Source: Amycolatopsis nalaikhensis (lineage in GTDB: Bacteria; Actinomycetota; Actinomycetes; Mycobacteriales; Pseudonocardiaceae). From it: DNA of 64,000 nucleotides. The translations under genes and the position numbers were made by a program. The notes beneath the pieces are model-generated. The model made no database searches and was not told the DNA's origin. It saw only the letters and a list, made by a program, of their open reading frames with translations. The stretch spans positions 7,137,501 through 7,201,500 of the forward strand of contig NZ_CP127173.1 of the NCBI RefSeq assembly GCF_030264295.1. The letters are read 5' to 3'. Of the stretch, positions 51,628-60,369 are shown in pieces (the stretch's first letter is position 1; each line of letters starts with the position of its first letter).

Positions 51628-52311
51628 TCAGGCGCCGCCGGTGAACTCGGTCGGGCCCGGTGGCGGGTACGGCATCCCGTTCGGGATCGGCGGCGCCTGG
51701 CGCTTGGCCGCGGACAGGCTCACGATGCCGAGGACCGCGCTGACGACGAGCGCGACCAGCAGGAACGGGATCGCGGCCAGCTGGATCACCCGGAATCCCA
51801 CCGCTTCGGAGATCACCTGGCCGATCACCGGCGCGAGCAGCAAAGCCAGCGCGGCGAGGGCGGCGAACACCCCCGCGAGCACGCCGCGTCGTTCGCGGGT
51901 CTTGAGGATCAGCGCGACCGTCGCCCCCGTCGCCGCGCCCGTGCCGAGGCCCTGCAGGGCCCGGCCGACCGCGAGGAGGCCGCCCGCGTTGGTGAAGGCC
52001 ACCAGCAATACGCCGAAGAACACGAAGCAGATCGCCGGGATCGTCACCGCCGTGGGGGCGCGGGTGCCCAGCAGGAGCCCGACCGGCACCGTCAGCGCCG
52101 CCGCGACCACGAACGACACCAACCCGACGACAAGCGCGCCCAGGTCGGACAAGCCGAGGTCGCGCTGGAGCGCCGACATGCCGTCGAACTGGTAGATCAC
52201 GGTCAGCATGAACAACCCGATCAGCGCGGCGAGACCGGGGCCGAACACCTGCCACCGGGCGGGCCCCACGACCGGGCGGGTGACAGGCGGCGTCGGCGGC
52301 GTCACGTGCAT
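51628..52311 (-). CDS. MFS-like membrane protein, half-length
   Basis: A 227-residue protein with about six hydrophobic helices: WQVFGPGLAALIGLFMLTVI, ALVVGLVSFVVAAALTVPVG, AICFVFFGVLLVAFT, VALILKT, GVFAALAALALLLAPVIG and LAAIPFLLVALVVSAVLGIV. The loop GRALQGLGTGAATGATVALI resembles the helix 4 motif of MFS drug transporters, so this may be half of such a transporter, either a genuine short type or a remnant. The tail is Pro-rich. The gene follows a small hypothetical by 4 bases and is co-transcribed with it. Confidence 0.65.
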   Translation of the reverse strand: MHVTPPTPPVTRPVVGPARWQVFGPGLAALIGLFMLTVIYQFDGMSALQRDLGLSDLGALVVGLVSFVVAAALTVPVGLLLGTRAPTAVTIPAICFVFFGVLLVAFTNAGGLLAVGRALQGLGTGAATGATVALILKTRERRGVLAGVFAALAALALLLAPVIGQVISEAVGFRVIQLAAIPFLLVALVVSAVLGIVSLSAAKRQAPPIPNGMPYPPPGPTEFTGGA

Positions 52312-52315
52312 GCGG

Positions 52316-52666
52316 TCACCGTATCGGGTCGAGGGCCGCTTCGTCGGGCGTTGCCGGAAGTGTCCGGATGTCCTCGTAGGCCGTGCCCGAGAGGCACAGC
52401 GCCAGCAGCTTGTCGACCACTTCGACGACGTCGCCGCTCTCCGACCACGCGACCGCCGACTCGGCGAACGGGTCCGCCAGCGTGAACGTGTCCACCACGC
52501 GCACCGCGACCGCGTACTCCGGACCGCGGATCACGACCGAATCCACCCAGCCGAGGCCCGTCCGCGTCGCGTGCAGCCCGTCGACCACCCCGAAGGGGTT
52601 GGGCAAGGGCCGGATCACGAACCCGTGCGCCCGCAGCTGGGCGATGCGGCCGGCGGCGGGGTTCAC
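52316..52666 (-). CDS. Conserved-looking hypothetical protein
   Basis: A 116-residue soluble protein without signal or membrane segment. It begins MNPAAGRIAQLRAHGFVIRP (GTG start) and has a compact alternating pattern (WVDSVVIRGPEYAVAVRVV, then VVEVVDKLLALCLS). I do not recognise the family. It precedes the MFS-like gene in the same operon with a 4-base gap. The 173 bases before it, up to the serine hydrolase stop at 52840, show no gene. Confidence 0.55.
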   Translation of the reverse strand: MNPAAGRIAQLRAHGFVIRPLPNPFGVVDGLHATRTGLGWVDSVVIRGPEYAVAVRVVDTFTLADPFAESAVAWSESGDVVEVVDKLLALCLSGTAYEDIRTLPATPDEAALDPIR

Positions 52667-52839
52667 GGCTTCGCGGTCTCGGGCGCCGGAGCGGTTCGAC
52701 TGTCGTCAACGCCGGGGGAAAGCAGGCGTTTCGTCCGCATCGTGCACCTCGATCCAGGAAGGAACCTCCCGACTCTTGTTCGCTACCAAGGAGTAAGCCA
52801 GCCAGGGTGGGTCGCATCACATCGGCAGCCGGGGCGGTT

Positions 52840-53658
52840 TCACGCAGTGCGGCCGAACAATTGCTGGGCGACGGTCTTGCACACCGCGGCGCCGTACCGG
52901 TGCTCGTCACCCTGGTCCGGGTAGTGCACCATGACCGCGAGCACCCAGTGGTCCCAGATGGCCAGGCAGTTGACCGCCCACCAGCTCCCGTGCCGCGTCC
53001 AGCCGTTCTTGACGGCCGGGTGCCGTCCGGCGAGCGCCGGTGCCTCCGGGATGCCGAACGCGTCGCCCGGCTCGACCGACCGCATCAGCTCGAGCAGCTT
53101 CGACCGCCACTGCGCGCTCAGGCCCGGCCCGCGAACCACGCACTGGCCGAGCAGGGTCGCGTCGGTCGCCGGCATCGTGGTCTTGGACCACCAGTCCGGG
53201 TGGACCCGCGTGTCGCGCAACCCGCAGGTCCGGATCATCCGCGTGATCGAGGCGTCCCCGCCGAGCCGGAGGTAGAGCGTCTGGGCGGCGTGGTCGTCGC
53301 TGGCCCGGATCATCCTGGTCAGCCGGGTCTCGTCGGCGGCCGAGATCCGCGACTCCCGGGCGGCGAGGAAGTCCACGGCGAGCCACGTCTTGATCATGGA
53401 TTCGGTGGTGTTGCGCAAAGATCCGTCGCCGACCACGACGCCGGTGTCGAGCTCGCGCAACGCCCAGGACCACTCACCGCGGACATCGACGACCACCTTG
53501 GCGTCCACCGGCCCCGCCGGGCGCCACGTGCTTGGTGGTGGCGCCGGCGAGACCGGATTTCCGGCCGCGGCCGTCACCCGCGGGGAACGGAGGAAGAACG
53601 CCGCGGCGAGCGAACCGACGACGACGCCCACCAGGACGACATTCACCAAGATACGCAT
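52840..53658 (-). CDS. Secreted or anchored class A beta-lactamase-like serine hydrolase
   Basis: A 272-residue protein of the penicillinase (PenP-like) fold. An N-terminal hydrophobic segment (ILVNVVLVGVVVGSLAAAFF) is a signal or anchor, with a Pro-rich linker after it. The active-site motifs are Ser87-Met-Ile-Lys90 (SxxK), Ser120-Asp-Asp (in place of SDN) and KNGW (in place of KTG). The altered second and third motifs and lack of the Glu166 loop signature argue against a true beta-lactamase; a D-alanine carboxypeptidase-like or other extracellular hydrolase is more likely. ATG 53658 has AAGGAG upstream. Confidence 0.75.
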   Translation of the reverse strand: MRILVNVVLVGVVVGSLAAAFFLRSPRVTAAAGNPVSPAPPPSTWRPAGPVDAKVVVDVRGEWSWALRELDTGVVVGDGSLRNTTESMIKTWLAVDFLAARESRISAADETRLTRMIRASDDHAAQTLYLRLGGDASITRMIRTCGLRDTRVHPDWWSKTTMPATDATLLGQCVVRGPGLSAQWRSKLLELMRSVEPGDAFGIPEAPALAGRHPAVKNGWTRHGSWWAVNCLAIWDHWVLAVMVHYPDQGDEHRYGAAVCKTVAQQLFGRTA

Positions 53659-53773
53659 CGAAACTCCTTGCGCGCACAGAGAAATGCCCATTCCGTGACG
53701 GGACGGCAAAGAATGCAGAATGCGCTTTCCGGCGACCGGATCGCCCGGTCTCAGAAGCCGGGGATCGGGTCCC

Positions 53774-54640
53774 TCATCGGGCGAGCTGAACGGAGTCCAG
53801 CAAAGCCAGCGCGGCCGGTTCGTTGGCGTGCGAGCTGGCGATTTCGACCGTGTAGGCGCCGATCGCCCGCTGGTGGTACGCGGGCAGCGGGTCCTCCGGA
53901 GAAGGGGGGCTCGCGGCGTTGCTGCTGGTCAGGGACACGGTCAAGGCGAGACACCGGTTGTCGAGCGGGGCGCCCGCTTTCTCGGGGTCGGGGCAGAGGA
54001 CGAGGGTGTTGGTCTCGGGCTCGCTGGTGAACGTGGTGACCTTCTGTCCCTGGGGGACCCGCACCGACTTCAGCGGCGACGCGATGACCGGCGGCGTGCC
54101 GCGGAGCTTCGTCAGCAGGGCGAGCATTTCCGCGGCCGTCACCGGCTTCGTGGTCCGCACCCGGATCCACCTGCCGGGTCCGTCTTGCCACGTGACCGAG
54201 CGGGGGTCCGCGAGCTGACCGGCGGTCGTGGGCTTGGCGGCCAGCGCACTGCCGGGTGCGGTGCCGTCGCGGACCTCGATCTCGAACCCGTACCGGTGGT
54301 CCTGCGCGTAGTGCAGGCTCGCGAAGTGCGGCTGGACGGCCCAGAACAGCAAGGTCCAGGAACCGTCCTCGAGGCTCACCGCCGGTGCGGCAGGGGGAAC
54401 CTGCTCGGGGGACGCCGAGGCACTCCCGAGTGTGACCGCCGGGGGCGCCGTCGCGGTGTCCCGGTCCAGCAGCACGACGCCACCCGCGCCGATGGCGGCC
54501 ACCGCGAGCGCCACCGCGGCGACGCCGGTCGTCCGGCGCCGCCGGATCCGCCGGGTGGCGACGGCGAGCACGGCGTCCGGGTCGGGCGCCAGGGACTCGC
54601 GGGCGCGCAACGCGCTGCGCAAGTCGTCGAGGTCGGTCAT
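53774..54640 (-). CDS. Membrane protein paired with ECF sigma factor (possible anti-sigma)
   Basis: A 288-residue protein starting directly after the sigma-factor stop. The first ~45 residues are cytoplasmic and Arg-rich (AVLAVATRRIRRRRTTG), followed by one membrane helix (VAAVALAVAAIGAGGVVLL, about 41-60) and a ~220-residue outer domain of unknown fold with Pro/Ser-rich spacers. No zinc-binding ZAS motif is visible. In actinomycetes, genes after SigE-type ECF factors often encode such single-pass proteins. An anti-sigma or signal-sensing role is inferred from position only. Confidence 0.6.
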   Translation of the reverse strand: MTDLDDLRSALRARESLAPDPDAVLAVATRRIRRRRTTGVAAVALAVAAIGAGGVVLLDRDTATAPPAVTLGSASASPEQVPPAAPAVSLEDGSWTLLFWAVQPHFASLHYAQDHRYGFEIEVRDGTAPGSALAAKPTTAGQLADPRSVTWQDGPGRWIRVRTTKPVTAAEMLALLTKLRGTPPVIASPLKSVRVPQGQKVTTFTSEPETNTLVLCPDPEKAGAPLDNRCLALTVSLTSSNAASPPSPEDPLPAYHQRAIGAYTVEIASSHANEPAALALLDSVQLAR

Positions 54641-55135
54641 TCAGACGGTCTCCTTGCCTTCTCGGAGTCGGATCCGCAGCGAGCTCAAGCCGCGCGAGAC
54701 GTGGCTGCGCACCGTCCCGGGCGCGCAACCGAGGATCGCGGCGATCTCGTCGTCGTCGCGGTCCTCGTAGAAGCGCAGGACGATCGCCGCCCGCTGGGCG
54801 CGGCTCAGCCCCGCAAGCAGGTCGCTGAGCTGGTCGGCGTCGGCGATCCGCCGCGCCGGATCGGGCGCGGACGGCTCGCGGAACCGGGTGACGTCGGAGG
54901 CGGCGTGCACGGACCGCTGGTACCAGTGGCGGCGCCAGGTGAAGTACCCGTTGACGACGGTCTTGCGCAGGTAGAGGTCGGGCCGGTCGGTCGCCGAGAT
55001 CCGGCGCCAGCGCTGGTGTGCGCGCACGAGTGCGTCCTGCACGACGTCCTGGGCCAGGTCGCGGTCGCCGGTCAGGACGGCGGCGAACCGCACCAGGCCC
55101 GGCAGGTGCTCGCGCGAGAACTCTTCGAACTGCAC
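54641..55135 (-). CDS. SigE-family ECF RNA polymerase sigma factor
   Basis: A 164-residue ECF sigma factor. Region 2 reads LVRFAAVLTGDRDLAQDVVQ DALVRAH, with YLRKTVVNGYFTWRR as region 2.4. Region 4 reads LSRAQRAAIVLRFYEDRDDD and EIAAILGCAPGTVRSHVSRG, the -35-binding helix-turn-helix. Length and motifs match the actinobacterial SigE subfamily. The GTG at 55135 is the start. It is coupled to the downstream membrane protein without a gap. The target promoter cannot be derived from this window. Confidence 0.9.
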   Translation of the reverse strand: MQFEEFSREHLPGLVRFAAVLTGDRDLAQDVVQDALVRAHQRWRRISATDRPDLYLRKTVVNGYFTWRRHWYQRSVHAASDVTRFREPSAPDPARRIADADQLSDLLAGLSRAQRAAIVLRFYEDRDDDEIAAILGCAPGTVRSHVSRGLSSLRIRLREGKETV

Positions 55136-55205
55136 ACCACTTAAACTGGTCCTGCCCCGCGGTCTGTTGCAGTCGCGGCCGGATTTTTCCGAGAGAGCGT
55201 GGGTC

Positions 55206-55792
55206 TCAGCCCGCGGAGTCGATCCGGCGGTCGACGGCGATCCAGTTCGTCTCCCAGGTCAGCCCGCCGTCCGCGGAGTACGCCTGCTCGAACTTGACCT
55301 TGTCCGTGCCCTGCCGGGTGATGCGGAAGCGCACCTTGATCGGGCGGTCGCCCAGGTGGTCGTCGCCGGTGAACTCGCCGACGCCGTCGCGGAAGCCGCC
55401 GTACACCGCGGGCGTGGGCAGCCCGTCGCGGATATTGATGAACGTCAGGCTCCACCGGTTCGCCTGCGGCTCGTACAGCCGCAGGTTGAGCCCCTCGATG
55501 CGGCCGTCCGGGCCGGCCACCTTCAGCTCGACGACGTTCGCCCGCCGGTCCAGCAGCGGGCGCACGACGGACGTGCCCTCGAAGCTCAGCCAGTGGTCGT
55601 CGGTGTCCGACAGCGGGTTGGCGAGCACGCGGACCTCCGTGCGCCAGGTGCCGATTTCCCAGTCGAAGTCCCGCTGGCCGTCCTCGGCGGCGGACGGCGC
55701 CGCCGCGGCCGACGCCGGGACCGCCAGCGCGAGGAGAGCGAAAAGGGCGACCAGGATTGTCCGTGTGGCACGGTGAGCGTGCGGATTCTCAT
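55206..55792 (-). CDS. Secreted DUF1579-like hypothetical, 5' frameshift
   Basis: A ~195-residue secreted protein when repaired. The clear part reads DFDWEIGTWRTEVRVLANPL, LSFEGTSVVRPLLDR, GLNLRLYEPQANRWSLTFIN and KFEQAYSADGGLTWETNW, a pattern of small lipocalin-like DUF1579 proteins. Upstream, in the same frame, is a good signal peptide (TRTILVALFALLALAVPASA) but no start codon. The natural ATG at 55792 (MRIRTLT) is one base out of frame, so an extra base near 55765-55785 is likely. The unrepaired ORF starts at GTG 55628 inside the domain. It is divergent from the HxlR regulator. Confidence 0.6.
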
Positions 55793-55820
55793 GGCTCGAC
55801 TATCGGGACGGAGCACCACC

Positions 55821-56229
55821 GTGGACAAGAACGCACCTGCAGGTAACCCCTCCCCGGCGCGCCCCAACCCGCTGCCCGGCTGCCCGATGGCCGCGGCGTT
55901 CGCCGCGATCGGCGGGAAGTGGAAGCTGACCCTCGTGTACTGGCTGGCCCACGGGGAGTCGCACTTCGCGGGCCTGCGTCGCCGGGCCGCGCCGATCACG
56001 GCCAAGGTGCTGGCCGAGCAGCTCCGCGAGCCTCGAGGCCGACGGGCTCGTCGAGCGCGTGGTGACCGGGCCGGTCCCGGCGCCCGTCATCTACCGCCTC
56101 ACGCCCTACGGCACCACCGTCCGGCCCGTCGTGGAAAGCGTGCGCGTGTGGGGCGAGGCCCACCTGCGGCACACCGACGACGAGGCCGCCGCCGGCGAGG
56201 CGATGGGCTGCGCCCACTCCGTCGCGTAG
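55821..56229 (+). CDS. HxlR family transcriptional regulator, one frameshift
   Basis: Restored 135-residue winged-helix regulator. The HxlR hallmark is CPMAAAFAAIGGKWKLTLVY near residue 20, with GLRRRAAPITAKVLAEQLRE as the recognition part. One extra C at 56031-56032 then shifts the frame; the true continuation is LEADGLVERVVTGP, VIYRLTPYGTTVRP and a C-terminus ending GCAHSVA at the TAG 56227-56229. GTG 55821 is the start. The divergent secreted hypothetical is a likely target. The conserved Cys at the start of the domain could be a redox or aldehyde sensor, as in HxlR relatives. Confidence 0.8.
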
Positions 56230-56238
56230 GGCACGGGG

Positions 56239-57432
56239 TCAGGCACCGGGCCGGTTGCCGGTGGGGATCGTGATCGGCGTGCTCGTCGGGGAGCTGACCT
56301 TGTTGAGGAACAGCATCGCGATCGCGCGCAGGAACTGGTCGAACAGGTAGAACCCGGCCGGGGCGATCGGCAGCAGGCCTTCGCGGAAGGCGATGTAGGC
56401 CGGCCAGCCCGTGCGGACCAGTGTGGCCGCCGCGTAATCGCGGGGCAGGCCCAGCCAGTCGCCGACCGCATCGCTCAGCACGTAGCGCACGAACTCGTTG
56501 AGGAACCCGCGGGTGACGCCGAGGTCGATCTGTGCCGTCAGGCCCAGCAGCTCCGCGGCCAGCTCCTTGCCCTCGGTCGTCGGGGCCAGGAGCGGGGTGA
56601 GCACCCGCGTCGACTGCGCGTCCGCCTCCGCCCACGTCTTGGGGATGAACTCGTCCCGCACGCCGAGCAGGTGGATCGCGACCTGCCACTGGTGCAGGAA
56701 GGCCTCCTCGTCCGCGGCCGACATCGGGACGCGCCATTCGAGCAGCTTCCGGTGCACGTAGGTGCCGAGGCTGTGGAAGGTGACCAGGATGTCGCCGTTG
56801 CTGATCGGGATCCGCTCGTCGGCGACCGCCCGCCAGTGCGCCGACTGCGGCAGCAGGTGGCGCACCGCGGCGTGCACCAGGCGTGTCTTGTTGGCCGTGA
56901 CCACGAACTGGCCCGAGGGCTCGAACGCGTTGAGGTCGCTCAGGTCGTAGCCGAAGGTGAACGTCTTGGCCGCGCGGTCCTGCATGTTCGCGCCGCCGGC
57001 GGACCAGTAGACCGATTTGGCCTCGCGCGGGATGACCGTGCTCATGATGCCGCTGCCGAGGCCGTAGAGCATGAACAGGTAGGTGTCCTTGCGCCGGTTG
57101 AAGTCGGCGGCGCGGCGCAGCTTGGCGGGGTCGGCCCAGGACGGCAGCCGGTTGACTCGCCGCAGGTAGCCGGCGAGGTCGGCGGGCAGCCCGGTGGGCA
57201 GGGGGTCGTCGTTGTCGACCCACGGCCGCAGCGCGGTGTTGAGCGCGGGGACCTGGCCGGCGTCGAGGATGCCCGCCATCAGGCCGTCGACCTCGTCGTC
57301 CCAGACCCACCACGGGTCGGCCCCCGCGGCGGTGGTGCCGGTCGACGCCCACGCGGGGACGACGCCCGCCGCGCTCGCCAAGCCCAGCGCGACGCCGAGG
57401 GACAGGACGTTCCTCCTGCTGAGATTGCTCAT
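56239..57432 (-). CDS. Latex clearing protein (Lcp)-like oxygenase, DUF2236, Tat-exported
   Basis: A 397-residue exported protein similar to Lcp, the b-type-haem dioxygenase that cleaves cis-1,4-polyisoprene to oligo-isoprenoids. The twin-arginine signal is LSRRNVLSLGVALGLASAAG. The DUF2236 core holds LFMLYGLGSGIMSTVIPREA, KTFTFGYDLSDLNAFEPSG and TRLVHAAVRHLLPQSAHW; this helix carries the histidine that binds haem in Lcp. Length matches Lcp (~400). It is divergent from a regulator with two TetR domains, with a palindrome in front. Rubber cleavage is inferred by family; DUF2236 also covers unrelated oxygenases (MpaB-type). Confidence 0.8.
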   Translation of the reverse strand: MSNLSRRNVLSLGVALGLASAAGVVPAWASTGTTAAGADPWWVWDDEVDGLMAGILDAGQVPALNTALRPWVDNDDPLPTGLPADLAGYLRRVNRLPSWADPAKLRRAADFNRRKDTYLFMLYGLGSGIMSTVIPREAKSVYWSAGGANMQDRAAKTFTFGYDLSDLNAFEPSGQFVVTANKTRLVHAAVRHLLPQSAHWRAVADERIPISNGDILVTFHSLGTYVHRKLLEWRVPMSAADEEAFLHQWQVAIHLLGVRDEFIPKTWAEADAQSTRVLTPLLAPTTEGKELAAELLGLTAQIDLGVTRGFLNEFVRYVLSDAVGDWLGLPRDYAAATLVRTGWPAYIAFREGLLPIAPAGFYLFDQFLRAIAMLFLNKVSSPTSTPITIPTGNRPGA

Positions 57433-57437
57433 TTACT

Positions 57438-57455
57438 TACCTAGCTTCCTTGGTA
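57438..57455. promoter_or_regulatory. TetR-type operator before the Lcp-like gene
   Basis: TACCTAG (57438-57444) and CTTGGTA (57449-57455) are inverted arms with 6 of 7 bases matching around CTTC, starting 6 bases before the Lcp-like ATG. A regulator bound here would cover the ribosome site. The adjacent double-TetR protein is the obvious candidate. Confidence 0.5.
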
Positions 57456-57695
57456 GGCATCTGCCGGGCCGATCCGGAACCGACGCGGGCAGTCAGGCAT
57501 GAGCGGTGCGCTCCACGGGGGAGATTCTCCATTAACATAGCGAGCTGAGTAACCCGTCGGCAAGAGCCTTCCCGGCCCGGTTCGGGCCACCACGCCGACG
57601 CGGCCGGTGCCCGGATGCGGCGAGTCTCCCGGTTCACTTCGTGGTTGACTGGCGCCCATGGCCCCGTACCCGCGCGCGTTCGCCCGGCGGCCGCG

Positions 57696-58865
57696 GTGAC
57701 CGCCGAGCCGGCCGCGGCCGCCCGGCCGCGCAACCGCAGGCACCTCATCGTCGAGGCGGGCGCCAAGGTGTTCGGCGAGCGCGGCTACCACGGGGCGTCG
57801 ATGGAGGAGATCGCCGCCGGGGTCGGCATCACCGCGGCCGCCCTCTACCGGCACTTCCCGAACAAGTACGCGCTGTTCGCCGAGTGCGCGAACGTGATGG
57901 CGGACCGGCTCGTCGCCGCGCTCGGCGAGGTGCCGTCGGACGCGTCGACGGCGGACGTTCTCGCCGCCGCCACCCGGGTCACGGTCGCCCACCGCGCCGG
58001 CGGCGGCGTCTACCGGTGGGAGGCCCGGTACCTCGACCGCGAAGACCGCAGGGTGCTCAAGGGGAAGTTCGAGCGGGTCGTCGAGCGGGTGGCGGACGTC
58101 GTGCGGCGCGAGTACCCGCAACCCGACGAGCACCTGCGGGCCGTCGCGGCCCTCGGGGCGATCGGCTCGATCACGATGCACCACACCTCCCTCGCCCGCC
58201 GGCGACTGGAAGACCTGCTGCTGGCGGCCGCCCTCCGCGTCGTCGCGACCGATCCGGCGACGGCGCCCGCGGACGCGCGGCTCGTCGAGCTGCCCGCCCC
58301 GCCCGTGCCGCGCACCCGGCGGTCGGAGATCCTCGCGGCCGCCATCCCGCTGTTCGACCGGGACGGCTTCGCCGCCGTCACCAACGGCATGATCGCCGAA
58401 GCCGTGGGGCTGGTGCCGTCCGGGCTCTACCGGTACTTCCCCGGCAAGGCCGACATCCTGGCGGCGGCGTGCCTGCAGGCCGCGGACCTGCTGGCCCAGG
58501 CGGTCGAGCACAACCTGCGCGGGGTGCGCGATCCGCGCACGGCCCTGAACGCGTTGACGGCGACGTACGTGGCGTACAGCTTCGAGCACAACGCCCTCAA
58601 CAACGTGGCCAACGCCGAAATCGTCGGCTTGCCCGATGCCCTGCGCCGTCCGCTGGTCGCCGCGCAGCGCGAGCACATCGCCGTCTGGGAGCAGCACCTG
58701 CGGCAGGCCCGCCCGGACCTCGACGCGCACCAGGCGCGGGTGCTGGTGCACGCGGGTTTCGGCGTGGTGGTCGAGGCGGGACGGCGCCTGCGGTGGCGGG
58801 ACAGCCCGGAGCACCGCGCGGCCGTCGGCGCGCTGCTGGTGAGCGCCTTCGACGCCGGGGCTTGA
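57696..58865 (+). CDS. Regulator with two tandem TetR DNA-binding domains
   Basis: A ~389-residue protein containing two TetR modules. The first helix-turn-helix is LIVEAGAKVFGERGYHGASM plus GVGITAAALYRHFPNKYALF. After a ~120-residue helical domain the second is EILAAAIPLFDRDGFAAVTN plus AVGLVPSGLYRYFPGKADIL, then another helical domain. A GTG at 57696 was chosen just before the first module; an in-frame ATG at 57615 adds 27 residues of low-complexity sequence. Two DNA-binding domains in one chain could act as an internal dimer. It is divergent from the Lcp-like gene and probably controls it (inference). Confidence 0.8.
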   Translation: MTAEPAAAARPRNRRHLIVEAGAKVFGERGYHGASMEEIAAGVGITAAALYRHFPNKYALFAECANVMADRLVAALGEVPSDASTADVLAAATRVTVAHRAGGGVYRWEARYLDREDRRVLKGKFERVVERVADVVRREYPQPDEHLRAVAALGAIGSITMHHTSLARRRLEDLLLAAALRVVATDPATAPADARLVELPAPPVPRTRRSEILAAAIPLFDRDGFAAVTNGMIAEAVGLVPSGLYRYFPGKADILAAACLQAADLLAQAVEHNLRGVRDPRTALNALTATYVAYSFEHNALNNVANAEIVGLPDALRRPLVAAQREHIAVWEQHLRQARPDLDAHQARVLVHAGFGVVVEAGRRLRWRDSPEHRAAVGALLVSAFDAGA

Positions 58866-58959
58866 CAGACCGGGGGTGGTGGTATGAACCTTTTCCTCGA
58901 TCGTCCCCGCCGGCCCTCGTGGGCATCCGCCCGGCGCCCGTTCCGGCCAGGGAGGAACC

Positions 58960-60321
58960 ATGCCCACGAACGCCCCGCCGCGGCCTCGCCGTCGCGGACC
59001 CGGTGCCCGTTTGGCGATCTTGACCGCGGCTCTCGCGGTCGCCGCTGCCGGCCTCGCCGCGCCGCTCGCGAATGCGGCGGATCCGCTTATCTCCCAAGGC
59101 AAGCCGGTGACGGCGTCTTCGGTGGAGAACGCCGGAACCCCCGCGTCCGCGGCCGTGGACGGCAACACCGGCACCCGCTGGTCGTCGCAGTTCAGCGATC
59201 CACAGTGGATCCGGATCGACCTCGGCGGGCCCGCCACCGTGAGCCGGGTCGTGTTGCGCTGGGAGGCCGCCTACGCGACGGCGTACCAGATCCGGGTGTC
59301 CGACAACGGATCCACGTGGTCCACTGTGTACCAGACGACCACCGGCACCGGCGGCACGCAGACGCTGGACGTGACCGGCTCCGGGCGGTACGTGCGTCTC
59401 GACACGACGGCGCGCGCGACGCCCTACGGCGTCTCGCTCTGGGAGTTCGAGGTGTACGGCACGGGCGGCGGCACCGTCCCGACGAACCCCGGCGCGCCAC
59501 CGGACTCGTTCTGGGGGGACACCGCGAGCATCCCGGCCGCGCGGAACGTGCTCACCGTGAAGGTGCTCAACCGCACCAACGGCCAGTACCCCGACAGCCA
59601 GGTGTACTGGAGCTTCGGCGGCCAGACGCATTCGATCGCCGAGCAGCCCTACCTCGACATGCCGGCCAACTCGGCCGGGCGGATGTACTTCTACCTGGGT
59701 TCGCCGAACAGCCAGTACGCCGACTTCATCGAGTTCACGGTCGGGCCGGACGTCTTCAACGGCAACACGACCCGGGTCGACGCGTTCGCGCTGAAGCTGG
59801 CGATGCGGCTGCACGCCCACGACGGTTACGACGTCCAGGTGGGCGAGGACTACGCGACGTTCCAGGAAGACCGTTCGGCCACCTTCGCCAAGTTCCAGGC
59901 CGAGGTGCCGACGGAGTTCAAGGGCCTGGCGACGGTGAACGCGCCGTACCGGATCCCGGCACCGGGCAGCGCTCCGGACTTCCGCGAGGGAGGCCGGTAC
60001 GCGAACTACTTCACCGCGTACGCGCAGTCGGTGGGCGTGAACGAGCCGACGTCGAACATCACGGGCTGTGCCGGTTCGCTGGCGGGCAACCCGGACATGT
60101 GCGCGGCGCTCAACCGGCACACGGCGCACCTGCCGCGCACGCAGTGGCAGGACCCGGCGCAGTACTACCTGGCCGCACCGGCCAACTACTACGCGAAGTT
60201 CTGGCACGACCACGCGATCAACCGCCTGGCGTACGGCTTCCCGTACGACGACGTGGCGGCCCAGTCGTCGTTCGTCTCCCACGGAGACCCGCAGTGGCTG
60301 GTGGTCGCGGTCGGCTGGTGA
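58960..60321 (+). CDS. Secreted GH64 beta-1,3-glucanase-like protein with CBM32 (F5/8C) domain
   Basis: A 453-residue secreted protein. The signal peptide covers residues 1-40 (LAILTAALAVAAAGLAAPLA, cleavage near ANAAD). Residues ~42-170 are an F5/8-type C (CBM32) domain (KPVTASSVENAGTPASAAVD, RIDLGGPATVSRVVLRWE). After a short linker, residues ~180-453 resemble GH64/thaumatin-like beta-1,3-glucanases: NVLTVKVLNRTNGQYPDSQV, YFYLGSPNSQYADFIEF, TRVDAFALKLAMRLHAHDGY. It probably degrades fungal beta-1,3-glucan. A strong bidirectional stem-loop follows the stop. Confidence 0.8.
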   Translation: MPTNAPPRPRRRGPGARLAILTAALAVAAAGLAAPLANAADPLISQGKPVTASSVENAGTPASAAVDGNTGTRWSSQFSDPQWIRIDLGGPATVSRVVLRWEAAYATAYQIRVSDNGSTWSTVYQTTTGTGGTQTLDVTGSGRYVRLDTTARATPYGVSLWEFEVYGTGGGTVPTNPGAPPDSFWGDTASIPAARNVLTVKVLNRTNGQYPDSQVYWSFGGQTHSIAEQPYLDMPANSAGRMYFYLGSPNSQYADFIEFTVGPDVFNGNTTRVDAFALKLAMRLHAHDGYDVQVGEDYATFQEDRSATFAKFQAEVPTEFKGLATVNAPYRIPAPGSAPDFREGGRYANYFTAYAQSVGVNEPTSNITGCAGSLAGNPDMCAALNRHTAHLPRTQWQDPAQYYLAAPANYYAKFWHDHAINRLAYGFPYDDVAAQSSFVSHGDPQWLVVAVGW

Positions 60322-60329
60322 CCGAGGTG

Positions 60330-60365
60330 CCCGGCCCGCCCGAGCCGACGCCCGGGCGGGCCGGG
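60330..60365. terminator. Bidirectional stem-loop between convergent genes
   Basis: CCCGGCCCGCCCG (60330-60342) and CGGGCGGGCCGGG (60353-60365) are perfect 13-base arms with a 10-base loop. It lies 9 bases after the GH64 stop and just before the end of the convergent gene at 60370, so it can serve both transcripts. Confidence 0.75.
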
Positions 60366-60369
60366 TGCG

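Noticed and set aside
52840..53658. Antibiotic-resistance beta-lactamase gene
   Set aside because: The SDN and KTG motifs are changed and the Glu166-type omega-loop motif is not visible, so resistance is not supported.
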